Shown: one piece after another, positions 53,779 through 62,384 of the stretch
How the letters are laid out: every line of letters starts with the position of its first letter
Numbering within the stretch: the first letter of the stretch is position 1
Made by a program: the position numbers and the translations under genes
The notes under the pieces: model-generated
Seen by the model: only the letters and a program-made list of their open reading frames with translations
What the model was told of the DNA's origin: nothing
The model's database searches: none
Assembly: GCF_004365175.1 (NCBI RefSeq)
Contig: NZ_SOCE01000003.1
Coordinates: forward strand, 62,001-126,000
DNA: 64,000 nt
Source: Kribbella voronezhensis
GTDB lineage: Bacteria > Actinomycetota > Actinomycetes > Propionibacteriales > Kribbellaceae
Direction: 5' to 3'

Positions 53779-54630
53779 ATGCCGGAGACCCTGCACGAGG
53801 CGGAGCTGTTTCTCGGCGGCCCGGTCTGGGGTGGCGTGCACCGGCTGGACGTCGAGGTCGAGGCGCACGCGCACGACTTCCTCGAGCTCGCCGTCGTCGG
53901 CACGGGAACCGGCCGGCATCAGACCAGCCAGGGAGACCGGCCCGTACGCCGTGGGCAGGTGATCGTGCTCCGACCAGGAGCGTGGCACGCCTTCCGGAAA
54001 TGCTCGGACCTGGTCGTCGCCAACTGCTGCATCTCGGCACAGGGTCTCAGCACCGAGTTGTCAGCCCTCCAGCAAATCCCTGTACTGCGGGACCTTCTCT
54101 GGACCGCGCCGATCGCCCGCGGACCTCACGGCCTCGCCGTGGTCCAGGTCGCTCCGGAGGCCGCGGACGACGCGATCGAGGAGATCGCCAGGCTGGAACG
54201 CGAGCTGACCCACAGACCAGGCAGCGGGCGGTTGCTCGGGCGCTTGGTGAGCGTGCTCGGCATCCTGGCTGACGGTTTGCTGGAGCAACCAGCAACCCAG
54301 GCCGTGCATCCGGCGGTGACGGCCGCTGTGGGGCACCTCCAGGCAGCGTTGGCCGAGCCGTGGCGGCTGGACGACCTAGCGGCAGCGGTGAACCTGGACC
54401 CGGCGTACCTGAGCAGGCTCTTCCGGCGGCACACCGGCCTGAGCCCGCTCGGCTTCCTCGCCCGGCTCCGAGCGGAGCGTGCGGCCACGTTGCTCGTCCA
54501 GACGACGCTGCCGGCCGCGCGCGTGGGCGCGGCAGTCGGCTGGGATGACCCGACCTATTTCGCCCGCCGCTTCCGCGCCCTGGTCGGCTCCACCCCCAGC
54601 GAGTACCGCGCCCGCACGCAGCGGCTATGA
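53779..54630 (+). CDS. AraC family regulator with cupin domain
   Basis: A 283-residue regulator. The N-terminal cupin (about residues 15-110) contains EAHAHDFLELAVVGTG and GQVIVLRPGAWHAF. The C-terminal DNA-binding part (about 180-283) has two helix-turn-helix units: WRLDDLAAAVNLDPAYLSRLF and ARVGAAVGWDDPTYFARRFR. It probably senses a small molecule and controls the divergent dioxygenase gene. It overlaps the convergent adenosyltransferase gene by six bases. Confidence 0.9.
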   Translation: MPETLHEAELFLGGPVWGGVHRLDVEVEAHAHDFLELAVVGTGTGRHQTSQGDRPVRRGQVIVLRPGAWHAFRKCSDLVVANCCISAQGLSTELSALQQIPVLRDLLWTAPIARGPHGLAVVQVAPEAADDAIEEIARLERELTHRPGSGRLLGRLVSVLGILADGLLEQPATQAVHPAVTAAVGHLQAALAEPWRLDDLAAAVNLDPAYLSRLFRRHTGLSPLGFLARLRAERAATLLVQTTLPAARVGAAVGWDDPTYFARRFRALVGSTPSEYRARTQRL

Positions 54631-55209
54631 CTTCCGGTCGCCGCCGGGCACCCAGAGGACGTCGCCTCCGGAGGAGAGGTTGGCGACCCGGCCGAGGATG
54701 AACAGCAGGTCCGACAGCCGGTTGAGGTACGTGATCGCGAGCAGGTTCACGGTCGGGCCGTGCGCCTCGACGGCCGCCCAGCCGGCGCGTTCGGCCCGCC
54801 TGGTCACCGTGCGGGCCACGTTCAGGTACGCCGAGCCGACCGAACCGCCGGGCAGGATGAACGAGCGCAGCTTGGTGAGGCGGTTGTTGTACTCGTCGCA
54901 CCACCCTTCGAGCCGGTCGATGTACTCCTGGGTGATCCGCAGCGGCGGGTACTCCGGGTCGGGGGCGATCGGATTGCACAGGTCCGCGCCCACGTCGAAC
55001 AGGTCGTTCTGGATCCGCGTCAGCAGCAGCACCAGCGAGCTGTTGAGATGGCCGGCCGCGATCGCGACGCCGATCGAGGAGTTCGCCTCGTCGACCTCGC
55101 CGTACGCCGCGAGCCGCGGATCGGTCTTGGTGGTCTTGCTCATGTCGCCCAGGCGGGTCTCGCCGGCGTCGCCGGTCCGGGTATAGATCCGCGTCAAGTT
55201 CACAGCCAT
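54625..55209 (-). CDS. Cob(I)alamin adenosyltransferase, PduO type
   Basis: A 194-residue ATP:cob(I)alamin adenosyltransferase that attaches the adenosyl group to form coenzyme B12. The ATP-binding N-terminus is IYTRTGDAGETRLGD; the later LRSFILPGG and VARTVTRRAERAGWAA segments (Arg-rich helix) are signature parts of the PduO fold. It links to the cob genes elsewhere in the window. TAGAGT ends eight bases before the ATG. The homologous gene is adjacent to murA in M. tuberculosis (Rv1314c), so the pairing is conserved. Confidence 0.93.
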   Translation of the reverse strand: MAVNLTRIYTRTGDAGETRLGDMSKTTKTDPRLAAYGEVDEANSSIGVAIAAGHLNSSLVLLLTRIQNDLFDVGADLCNPIAPDPEYPPLRITQEYIDRLEGWCDEYNNRLTKLRSFILPGGSVGSAYLNVARTVTRRAERAGWAAVEAHGPTVNLLAITYLNRLSDLLFILGRVANLSSGGDVLWVPGGDRKS

Positions 55210-55217
55210 GTCACGGC

Positions 55218-55253
55218 ACTCTACGCAGGGTCGAGAAGCTGAGCCGATACAGT
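55218..55253. promoter_or_regulatory. Back-to-back candidate promoters of the adenosyltransferase gene and murA
   Basis: TAGAGT on the minus strand (55223-55218) faces the adenosyltransferase ATG and TACAGT on the plus strand (55248-55253) faces the murA GTG six bases further on. The two boxes are only 24 bases apart, so the -35 regions overlap each other's core. Confidence 0.45.
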
Positions 55254-55259
55254 CAGCAG

Positions 55260-56546
55260 GTGGAACGGTTTCGGATCGCAGGTGAGGCACGGCTCCAGGG
55301 CACGGTCGAGGTGGCAGGCGCGAAGAACAGCGTGCTGAAGCTGATGGCGGCGGCTCTGCTGGCCGAGGGGACGACGACGCTCCGGCAGGTGCCGAGCATC
55401 CTGGACGTCACCTTCATGGCCCAGTTGCTGGACACGCTCGGCTGCTCGGTGAAGGTCGACGCGGACGCCAGTACGGCGACCATCGCGGTGCCGGGCGAGA
55501 TCGGCCACCAGTGCGACTACGAGCTGGTCCGCAAGCTGCGGGCCTCGATCTCCGTGCTCGGGCCGCTGCTCGGCCGGTGCGGTCAGGCGGAGGTGGCGCT
55601 GCCCGGCGGCGACAACATCGGCTCGCGCGGGCTGAACATGCACGTCGCGGGCCTGGAGTCGATGGGCGCGAAGGTCCACATCGAGCACGGTTTCGTGATC
55701 GCCGAGGCGCCGCAGGGCCTGCACGGCGCCGAGGTGTGGCTGGACTTCCCGAGCGTCGGCGCGACCGAGACGATCATGATGGCCGCGGTGCTGGCCAAGG
55801 GCACCACGGTGATCGAGAACGCCGCCCGCGAGCCGGAGATCCAGGACATCGCCGCGATGCTGGTCGAGATGGGCGCCCAGATCGACGGCGCCGGTACGCC
55901 GCGGATCGAGGTCTCCGGCGTCGACGGGCTGCTCCAGCCGGTCGACCACGTGGTGGTCCCCGACCGGATCGTCAGTGGCAGCTGGGCGTTCGCGGCGGCG
56001 ATCACCAAGGGTGACATCACCATCGCGAACGGTCACGCCGAACACCTCGAGTTGCCGCTGGACAAGCTGCACAAGGCCGGCGCCGAGATCAGCGTGCTGA
56101 ACCCGGGCTTCCGGGTCGTGATGCACGACCGGCCGAAGCCTGTCGACGTGGTCACCCTGCCGTACCCGGGCTTCGCGACCGACCTGCAGGCCTTCGTGAT
56201 CGCGATGAACGCGGTCAGCGACGGCGCCGCGATGGTTACCGAGAATCTGTTCGAGGGCCGGTTCACCTTCGCCCAGGAGCTCACCCGGCTCGGCGCCCAG
56301 ATCCAGACCGACGGCCACCACGCCGTCGTACGGGGTGTGCCCCGGTTGTCCGGAGCGCCGGTGGTGGCCAGTGACATCCGGGCCGGCGCGGCGCTGGTGA
56401 TCGCCGGACTGGCGGCCGAGGGGGAGACCCTGGTGTCGGCCGCGCACCACGTCCACCGCGGCTACACCGACTTCGCCGGGAACCTGCGCCGCCTCGGCGC
56501 CGACGTCACCGTCGAGCCCGACGACGCCGAGCTGTACTGGAACTGA
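55260..56546 (+). CDS. murA: UDP-N-acetylglucosamine 1-carboxyvinyltransferase
   Basis: A 428-residue enzyme of the first committed step of peptidoglycan synthesis, adding enolpyruvate to UDP-GlcNAc. The KNS motif is GAKNSVLKLMAA (about residues 20-31). The loop that holds the fosfomycin-target cysteine in E. coli reads ALPGGDNIGSRGLNMH here, with Asp118 in place of that Cys, as in mycobacteria; the enzyme should therefore be insensitive to fosfomycin. The start is a GTG with a TACAGT box just upstream and no ribosome site. Order pduO-type/murA matches Rv1314c-Rv1315. Confidence 0.96.
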   Translation: MERFRIAGEARLQGTVEVAGAKNSVLKLMAAALLAEGTTTLRQVPSILDVTFMAQLLDTLGCSVKVDADASTATIAVPGEIGHQCDYELVRKLRASISVLGPLLGRCGQAEVALPGGDNIGSRGLNMHVAGLESMGAKVHIEHGFVIAEAPQGLHGAEVWLDFPSVGATETIMMAAVLAKGTTVIENAAREPEIQDIAAMLVEMGAQIDGAGTPRIEVSGVDGLLQPVDHVVVPDRIVSGSWAFAAAITKGDITIANGHAEHLELPLDKLHKAGAEISVLNPGFRVVMHDRPKPVDVVTLPYPGFATDLQAFVIAMNAVSDGAAMVTENLFEGRFTFAQELTRLGAQIQTDGHHAVVRGVPRLSGAPVVASDIRAGAALVIAGLAAEGETLVSAAHHVHRGYTDFAGNLRRLGADVTVEPDDAELYWN

Positions 56547-56589
56547 CCGGCGTACTTGGAAGTAGTGCCGCGGTATGACGGGCACGGGT

Positions 56590-56595
56590 TAGGGT
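56590..56595 (+). promoter_or_regulatory. Candidate -10 box of fabV
   Basis: TAGGGT followed by seven bases and the ATG, with no ribosome site between them, suggests a leaderless transcript for the enoyl reductase gene. Confidence 0.45.
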
Positions 56596-56602
56596 CGGGC
56601 CC

Positions 56603-57781
56603 ATGACTGACCGCCTGATCAAACCTGTCGGCCGTGGTTTCCTGTTCCTCGACTCGCACCCGGCCGGGTGCGCCCAACTGGTCCGCGACCTGGCCGGCCA
56701 GGTCGAGGCCCGTACGACGGACTCGCGGCCGGTCGCGTTGATCGTCGGCTCCAGCTCGGGGTACGGACTGGCCACGACCGTCGCCGGGCTGGCCCGGTAC
56801 GGGATCAACGGCGTCGGCGTCTCCTTCGAGAAGGCGCCGACCCATCGGCGGACGGCGACCGCGGGCTGGTACCGGACCGCGGAGACCGCGGCGTATGCGG
56901 CCGAGCGCGGCAGCGAGTTCCACTTCGTCAACGCGGACGCCTTCGCGGACACGACGAAGGCGGACGTGCTCGACCTGGTCGCCGAGCGGTTCGGGGGAGT
57001 GGACTACCTGATCTACAGCGTCGCCGCGCCGCGCCGGGTCGACCCGCGCACGGACACGACGTACCAGTCGGTGATCAAGGCGGTCGGGCAGCCGGCGCGG
57101 ACGAAGAGCCTCGCGTTCGAGGACGGCGAACCCGTGCTGCAGGAGGTCGCGATCGAGGTCGCGACCGACGAAGAGGTCGCCGAGACCGTGCAGGTGATGG
57201 GCGGTGAGGACTGGATCCGCTGGGTGGACGCGCTGGAGGAGCGCAAGCTGCTCAAGGACGGGTTCAGCACGGTCGCGCTGACCTACATCGGCTCGGAGCT
57301 GACCGGCCCGATCTACCGGCAGGGTTCGATCGGCGCTGCGAAGGCGCACCTGGAGAAGACGGCCGAAACGCTGCGCGAGCGCGACGGCGTACAGGCCCGT
57401 ACGTCGGTCAACGGGGCCGCCGTGACGCAGGCGTCGTCCGCGATCCCCGGCATCGGGCTGTACGTGAGCGTGTTGCACAAGGTGCTCGGCGACCAGTTGC
57501 AGACCCCGATGCAGCAGTCGATCTCGTTGTGGGACCAGCTGACCGGCGCGAAGCCGCTGGACCTCGACGAGGACGGCCGCATCCGGCTGGATCGCTGGGA
57601 ACTCGACCCGGCCGTGCAGGCAGCCGTGAAGGAGCAGTGGGATTCGGCGACCGTCGACAACATCGGTGAGGTCGCCGACGCCGACTGGTTCCACGCCGAG
57701 GTCCGCCGCCTCTACGGCTTCGACGTCCCCGGCGTGGACTACGACCGCGAGACCGAGGTCGACGTGGAGTGGCCCGCCTAG
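56603..57781 (+). CDS. fabV: Enoyl-[acyl-carrier-protein]/trans-2-enoyl-CoA reductase, FabV type
   Basis: A 392-residue NADH-dependent enoyl reductase completing fatty-acid elongation cycles. The nucleotide site is LIVGSSSGYGLATTV (about residues 47-61). The FabV-type Y-x8-K catalytic pair is visible in IYRQGSIGAAK (Tyr238, Lys247), unlike the Y-x6-K of FabI. The N-terminus has the FabV signature KPVGRGFLFLDSHPAGC. FabV is naturally triclosan-resistant. It is close to the usual length of about 400. Its stop codon lies in a palindrome shared with the convergent helicase gene. Confidence 0.9.
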   Translation: MTDRLIKPVGRGFLFLDSHPAGCAQLVRDLAGQVEARTTDSRPVALIVGSSSGYGLATTVAGLARYGINGVGVSFEKAPTHRRTATAGWYRTAETAAYAAERGSEFHFVNADAFADTTKADVLDLVAERFGGVDYLIYSVAAPRRVDPRTDTTYQSVIKAVGQPARTKSLAFEDGEPVLQEVAIEVATDEEVAETVQVMGGEDWIRWVDALEERKLLKDGFSTVALTYIGSELTGPIYRQGSIGAAKAHLEKTAETLRERDGVQARTSVNGAAVTQASSAIPGIGLYVSVLHKVLGDQLQTPMQQSISLWDQLTGAKPLDLDEDGRIRLDRWELDPAVQAAVKEQWDSATVDNIGEVADADWFHAEVRRLYGFDVPGVDYDRETEVDVEWPA

Positions 57782-57797
57782 TGTCCTCAGGACACTA
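57779..57797. terminator. Palindrome containing both convergent stop codons
   Basis: TAGTGTCCT-C-AGGACACTA is a perfect inverted repeat. Its first three bases are the fabV TAG and its last three, on the other strand, are the helicase TAG. As RNA it can form a 7-pair stem with a five-base loop in either direction, so it may be a compact bidirectional terminator. Confidence 0.5.
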
Positions 57798-60305
57798 GAG
57801 CGGCTTGAAGGAGACCAGTTCGAGGACGAGGTCGCCGGCTTCGTCCGAGGCGTCCAGGTCGACGGTGGCCGTGATGCGCCAGTCGTGGTTGCCCTCGGGG
57901 TCGTCGATGATCTGCTGCACCTCCCAGTAGCCGGGATGCTCCTCGACCATGAACAGGGCCGGTCCACGAGCGGCCGGTCCTGTTCCGAGGCTGCTGTGCT
58001 CGGCGTAGTACGCCGTACCGGCTTCTGCCCAGCGGCCCGCGTCCCAGCCGGACTCCTGGTCGAGCCGGCCGAGCTCCGCCCAGCGGTGCAACGCGACGAG
58101 CTCGACCCGGCGGAACATCGCGTTGCGGACGAGGACCCGGAAAGCCCTGCTGTTCAAGGTGATCCGGCGCGGTCCGGCCGGGACCGGCGCGACGATCTGG
58201 TCGGTGGCCGGGTTGGTCAGCTCCTCCCACTCGTCGAGCAGGCTGGAGTCGGTCTGCCGGACGACCTCGCCGAGCCACTCGATCAGGTCGGTGAGGTCCT
58301 CGTTCACCTTGTCCGGCGGCACGGTCTGGCGGAGCGCCTTGTAGGTGTCGGACAGATACCGCAGTACGACGCCCTCGGAGCGCGCGAGCCCGTAGTACTG
58401 GACGAACTCGCCGAACGTCATCGCCCGCTCGAACATGTCCCGGACCACGGACTTCGGTGACAACCCGGTGTCCGCGATCCACGGGTGCGTCTGGCGGTAC
58501 ATGTCGAAGGTTGCCTCGAGCAACTCTTCGAGCGGCTTCGGCCAGCTGATCTCGTCGAGCAGCTCCATCCGCTCCTCGTACTCGATCCCGTCGGCCTTCA
58601 TCCCTTGCACGGCCTCGCCCTTGGCGTGATGCAGTTGCGCGAGCAGGACGGCTCGCGGGTCCTCCAGGGTCGCCTCGATGATCGAGACGACGTCGAGCGC
58701 GTACGTCGGGTCCTCGGGGTCGAGCAGGTCGAGCGCGGCCAGGGCGAAGGTGGACAACGGCTGGTTGAGGCTGAAGTCCTTCTGCAGGTCGACCGTCAGT
58801 CGCAACGACCGGCCGTTCTCGTCCGGAGCGTCGAGCCGCTCGACGACGCCGGCCGTGAGCAGCGTCCGGTAGATCTGGATCGCCCGGCGGATCAGCCGGA
58901 GCTGTGCGCGCGAGTCCTCGTGGTTGTCCTGCAGCAGGTGCCGCATGCTCGCGAACGCGTCGCCGTCGCGGGCGATCACGTTCAGCAGCATCGCGTGGCT
59001 GACCCGCATCCGCGACTGCAGCGCCTCCGGCTCGGCCGCGACCAGCCGGTCGAAGGTGTCTTCGCCCCACGTGACGAACCCCTCCGGCGGCTTCTTCCGC
59101 TGCACCCGGCGCTGCTTCTTGGGGTCGTCGCCGGCCTTGGCCATCAGCCTGACGTTCTCGACGACGTGGTCGGGTGCCTGCACGACGACCGTGCCGGACG
59201 TGTCGTACCCGGCGCGGCCCGCGCGACCGGCGATCTGGTGGAACTCACGCGCCTTGAGAATCCGCTGCCGGCGTCCGTCGTACTTGCTCAGCGCCGTCAG
59301 CAGCACGGTCCGGATCGGCACGTTGATGCCGACGCCGAGGGTGTCGGTGCCGCAGATCACCTTGAGCAGACCGGCCTGAGCGAGCTGCTCGACGAGCCTT
59401 CGGTACTTCGGCAGCATGCCGGCGTGGTGGACGCCGATCCCGTGCATGATCAGGCGCTGCAGCGTCTTGCCGAAGCCCGGGCTGAACCGGAAGTGCCCGA
59501 TCAGCTCCTTGATCTTGTCCTTCTCCTCCTTCGTGCAGACGTTGATGCTGGTCAGCGCCTGGGCGCGTTCCAGCGCGGACGCCTGGGTGAAGTGGACGAC
59601 GTACACCGGCGCCTGATGCGTGACCAGGAGCTCGGTGAGCGTCTCGTGCAGCGGGGTGGTGACGTACTTGTAGATCAGCGGAACCGGTCGCTCGCCGGAC
59701 GACACGATCGAGGTCGGCCGCCCGGTCCGGCGGTTCAGGTCGATCTTGAACCGCTCGACGTCGCCGAGGGTCGCGGACATCAGGATGAACTGCGCCTTCG
59801 GCAACTCCAGCAGCGGGACCTGCCAGGCCCAGCCGCGGTCGGGCTCGGAGTAGAAGTGGAACTCGTCCATCACCACCTGGCCGACGTCGGCCTCACTGCC
59901 TTCGCGGAGCGCGATGTTCGCCAGTACCTCGGCCGTGCAGCAGATGATCGGCGCACCGGCGTTCACCGCGGCGTCACCGGTGAGCATGCCGACCTTCTCC
60001 GCGCCGAAGATGTCGCAGAGCGCGAAGAACTTCTCCGACACCAGCGCCTTGATCGGCGCCGTGTAGAACGTCCGTACGCCGTTCGCCAGCGCGGCGAAGT
60101 GCGACCCGGTCGCCACCAGCGACTTCCCGGACCCGGTCGGCGTCGACAGGATCACGTTCGCCCCCGTCATCACCTCGATGAGCGCTTCCTCCTGCGCCGG
60201 GTACAACGAGATCCCCTGCTCACCCCCCCACGCCGCAAACGCGTCGTACAGCGCATCAGGCCCAACAGTCCCCGGCAACATCTCAGTAAGCGTCATCCCC
60301 TCCAT
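57795..60305 (-). CDS. Ski2-like DEAD/DEAH-box helicase (DUF3516)
   Basis: An 836-residue superfamily 2 RNA or DNA helicase. Motif I is STPTGSGKSLVATG (about residues 54-67), motif II is MDEFHFYSE, motif III is LMSATLGD and motif VI is QIAGRAGRAGYD; the C-terminal ~400 residues correspond to the DUF3516 domain, which contains a cluster of conserved helices and ends with a beta-rich part (HDWRITATVDLDASDEAG). These actinobacterial proteins are thought to act in RNA processing or decay. Two nearby ATGs at 60305 and 60296 are possible starts. It is convergent with fabV. Confidence 0.92.
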   Translation of the reverse strand: MEGMTLTEMLPGTVGPDALYDAFAAWGGEQGISLYPAQEEALIEVMTGANVILSTPTGSGKSLVATGSHFAALANGVRTFYTAPIKALVSEKFFALCDIFGAEKVGMLTGDAAVNAGAPIICCTAEVLANIALREGSEADVGQVVMDEFHFYSEPDRGWAWQVPLLELPKAQFILMSATLGDVERFKIDLNRRTGRPTSIVSSGERPVPLIYKYVTTPLHETLTELLVTHQAPVYVVHFTQASALERAQALTSINVCTKEEKDKIKELIGHFRFSPGFGKTLQRLIMHGIGVHHAGMLPKYRRLVEQLAQAGLLKVICGTDTLGVGINVPIRTVLLTALSKYDGRRQRILKAREFHQIAGRAGRAGYDTSGTVVVQAPDHVVENVRLMAKAGDDPKKQRRVQRKKPPEGFVTWGEDTFDRLVAAEPEALQSRMRVSHAMLLNVIARDGDAFASMRHLLQDNHEDSRAQLRLIRRAIQIYRTLLTAGVVERLDAPDENGRSLRLTVDLQKDFSLNQPLSTFALAALDLLDPEDPTYALDVVSIIEATLEDPRAVLLAQLHHAKGEAVQGMKADGIEYEERMELLDEISWPKPLEELLEATFDMYRQTHPWIADTGLSPKSVVRDMFERAMTFGEFVQYYGLARSEGVVLRYLSDTYKALRQTVPPDKVNEDLTDLIEWLGEVVRQTDSSLLDEWEELTNPATDQIVAPVPAGPRRITLNSRAFRVLVRNAMFRRVELVALHRWAELGRLDQESGWDAGRWAEAGTAYYAEHSSLGTGPAARGPALFMVEEHPGYWEVQQIIDDPEGNHDWRITATVDLDASDEAGDLVLELVSFKPL

Positions 60306-60356
60306 TCTCCCGCATCCCCACCAACCCCCCGACCGGCCGGGGCTCGCGGCTGTGGA

Positions 60357-62357
60357 TCAGCCCGGGGTCTGGTCCAGGACGACGTCGTCGAAGTTGATGG
60401 TCCAGGTTTTGGCGGCGGTGTCGCCTAGTTGGATGCGGCCGATGGGAGTGGTGCCGGTGTTGGCTTGCCAGGGGGTGCCTCGGAGGGTGCCGTTGAGGTA
60501 GAGGGACCAGGTGGTGGCGGTGCCGACCGTGCCGCAGAGTTCGAGGTTCTGCCAGGTGTTGAGGGGGACGGCGACGCCGGACGAGCGCTGGGTTCCGGCG
60601 GCGTCCGAGCGGAGCCAGAGGATGCGGTTGGTGTCGATGTAGACGCGGATGATGCCGCCGTCCGCGGCGGTCCGCAGCCGGAGCAGGTCGACGCTCGCGC
60701 CGACCGAGGTGACCCGGAACTGGGTGCTCATGCACGCGTTCGGGTAGGTGGCCCCGAGGGCGCGGTACGCCGATGCGCGGGCCGCGGCCGGATTGCCGCG
60801 GGCGCTCGGCGGGGCCGCGGCGCCTTGGGTCGCGTCGAGGGTCAGTCCGGAGTTCGTCCAGCCGGTGAAGCCGCCGGAGAAGTCGGTCGAGTAGATCGCC
60901 GAGGAGGCGTTCTGGACCGTGATCGGCGCCGATGGCCCGGCCTGCTCGCTGACGTTGCCTGCGGCATCCACCGCCGTCACCCAATACGTGTGGGTGGACG
61001 CGGCCGCGAGCCCTGTGCGCTGGTAGCTCACCGACGACGCCGAGCTGGTCACCTCCGCCACCTGATTCGTGGGGGAGTCCTCGAACAGCCGGTAGCGCAA
61101 CGACGTACTGACGTCGTCCGTCGACCCCGCCCAGGTGAGGTTGATCGTCGAGCTCGAGTTGCTCACCCCGGCCGGAACCCCTGGCGCAGAAGGCGGCGTG
61201 ACATCCGGCGGTCCGACCACGGCAGGTACCAGCGCGATCGTGTGATCCCGCCCCGCCGAGATGTCCGTGACCCCGGAGAGACCGCCGACCGTGACCGGGC
61301 TGGTGCGATCGACCAGGGTCCCGTCACCGAGTTGCCCGGTCGCATTCGATCCCCACGCCCGTACGACGCCGTCCGCGACGACCGCGAGGCTGTGCTGCCG
61401 ACCGGCGGCGATCGTGGTCGCCCCGGTGACTCCGGCGACGGCGACGGACGTCGTACGGCGGGTCGTCGTCCCGTCTCCTAGTTGTCCGTTCGAGTTCGAT
61501 CCCCAGGAGCGGACTGACCCGGAAGCCAGCCGGGCAAGGGAGTGATAGGCGCCGGCGGCAACTTCGACGACGCCGGTCAGGCCGCTCACCTGCACGGGGG
61601 ACAGCCGGTTCGTCAGGGTCCCGTCGCCGACCTCTCCCTGGGAGTTGTCGCCCCAGCCCCAGACGGTTCCATCGGATCGCACCGCCAGCCCGTGGTCGCG
61701 GCCGCCGGTGATCGCCGTGATGCCCTCCAGCGAACCAACCCGCACGGGCCGCGTCCGCATGGTGGTGCTGCCGTCGCCGAGTTGGCCGGTGTCGTTCAGA
61801 CCCCAGCCCCAGACCGTGCCGTCGGAGCGCAACGCGTAGCTCATGTCGCGGCCGCCCGCGATGGCGATCACGTCGGTCAGCGGGCTCACCGCGACCGGCG
61901 TTCGCTGGGCACTCGTCGTCGCGCCGTTGCCCAACTGGCCGAACGAGTTGTAGCCCCAGCCGCGCACCGTTCCGTCCGCGAGCAGCGCAAGGCTGTGGTA
62001 GTGCCCGCCCGCGATGTCGACAACGTTGCTGAGGCCACCGACCTGGACCGGTGCCAGCCGGTTCGTGGTCGTCCCGTCACCGAGCTGGCCCATCTCGTTG
62101 AAACCCCAGGTCCAGACGGTCCCGTCGGAGCGCAACGCGATGGAGTGCTCACGCCCCGCTTCGACCTCGATCACGTTGGTCAGCGAGTTGACCGCCGCCG
62201 CGGTCGGCCGAGTGGTCGTCGTTCCGTTGCCCAGCTGACCTGTCCCGTTGCCACCCCAGGTCCAGGCCGCTCCCGGATCGGCCGCCATGGCCTCGACCGG
62301 ATGCAGTCCGCCCACCAACAGGCAGCCGACAGCGAAAATCCCCCAACGCAGCTTCAT
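60357..62357 (-). CDS. Secreted RCC1-repeat protein with FN3 and C-terminal lectin-like domain
   Basis: A 666-residue exported protein. A signal peptide (MKLRWGIFAVGCLLVGGL, cleavage after EAMA) is followed by seven RCC1-type repeats of about 51 residues, each with W-x-WG-x-N-x-x-GQLG-DGT, which should fold as a seven-bladed beta propeller. A fibronectin III domain (about 385-485, with DVTPPSAPGVP and YWVTAVDAAGNVS) and a C-terminal concanavalin-like beta-sandwich (about 490-666) come after it. Such proteins bind extracellular polymers or surfaces; no catalytic residues are seen. It lies alone on the minus strand, 51 bases beyond the 5' end of the helicase gene. Confidence 0.9.
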   Translation of the reverse strand: MKLRWGIFAVGCLLVGGLHPVEAMAADPGAAWTWGGNGTGQLGNGTTTTRPTAAAVNSLTNVIEVEAGREHSIALRSDGTVWTWGFNEMGQLGDGTTTNRLAPVQVGGLSNVVDIAGGHYHSLALLADGTVRGWGYNSFGQLGNGATTSAQRTPVAVSPLTDVIAIAGGRDMSYALRSDGTVWGWGLNDTGQLGDGSTTMRTRPVRVGSLEGITAITGGRDHGLAVRSDGTVWGWGDNSQGEVGDGTLTNRLSPVQVSGLTGVVEVAAGAYHSLARLASGSVRSWGSNSNGQLGDGTTTRRTTSVAVAGVTGATTIAAGRQHSLAVVADGVVRAWGSNATGQLGDGTLVDRTSPVTVGGLSGVTDISAGRDHTIALVPAVVGPPDVTPPSAPGVPAGVSNSSSTINLTWAGSTDDVSTSLRYRLFEDSPTNQVAEVTSSASSVSYQRTGLAAASTHTYWVTAVDAAGNVSEQAGPSAPITVQNASSAIYSTDFSGGFTGWTNSGLTLDATQGAAAPPSARGNPAAARASAYRALGATYPNACMSTQFRVTSVGASVDLLRLRTAADGGIIRVYIDTNRILWLRSDAAGTQRSSGVAVPLNTWQNLELCGTVGTATTWSLYLNGTLRGTPWQANTGTTPIGRIQLGDTAAKTWTINFDDVVLDQTPG

Positions 62358-62384
62358 AGCGCGCCCCTCCCCTTGCGCACCGTT

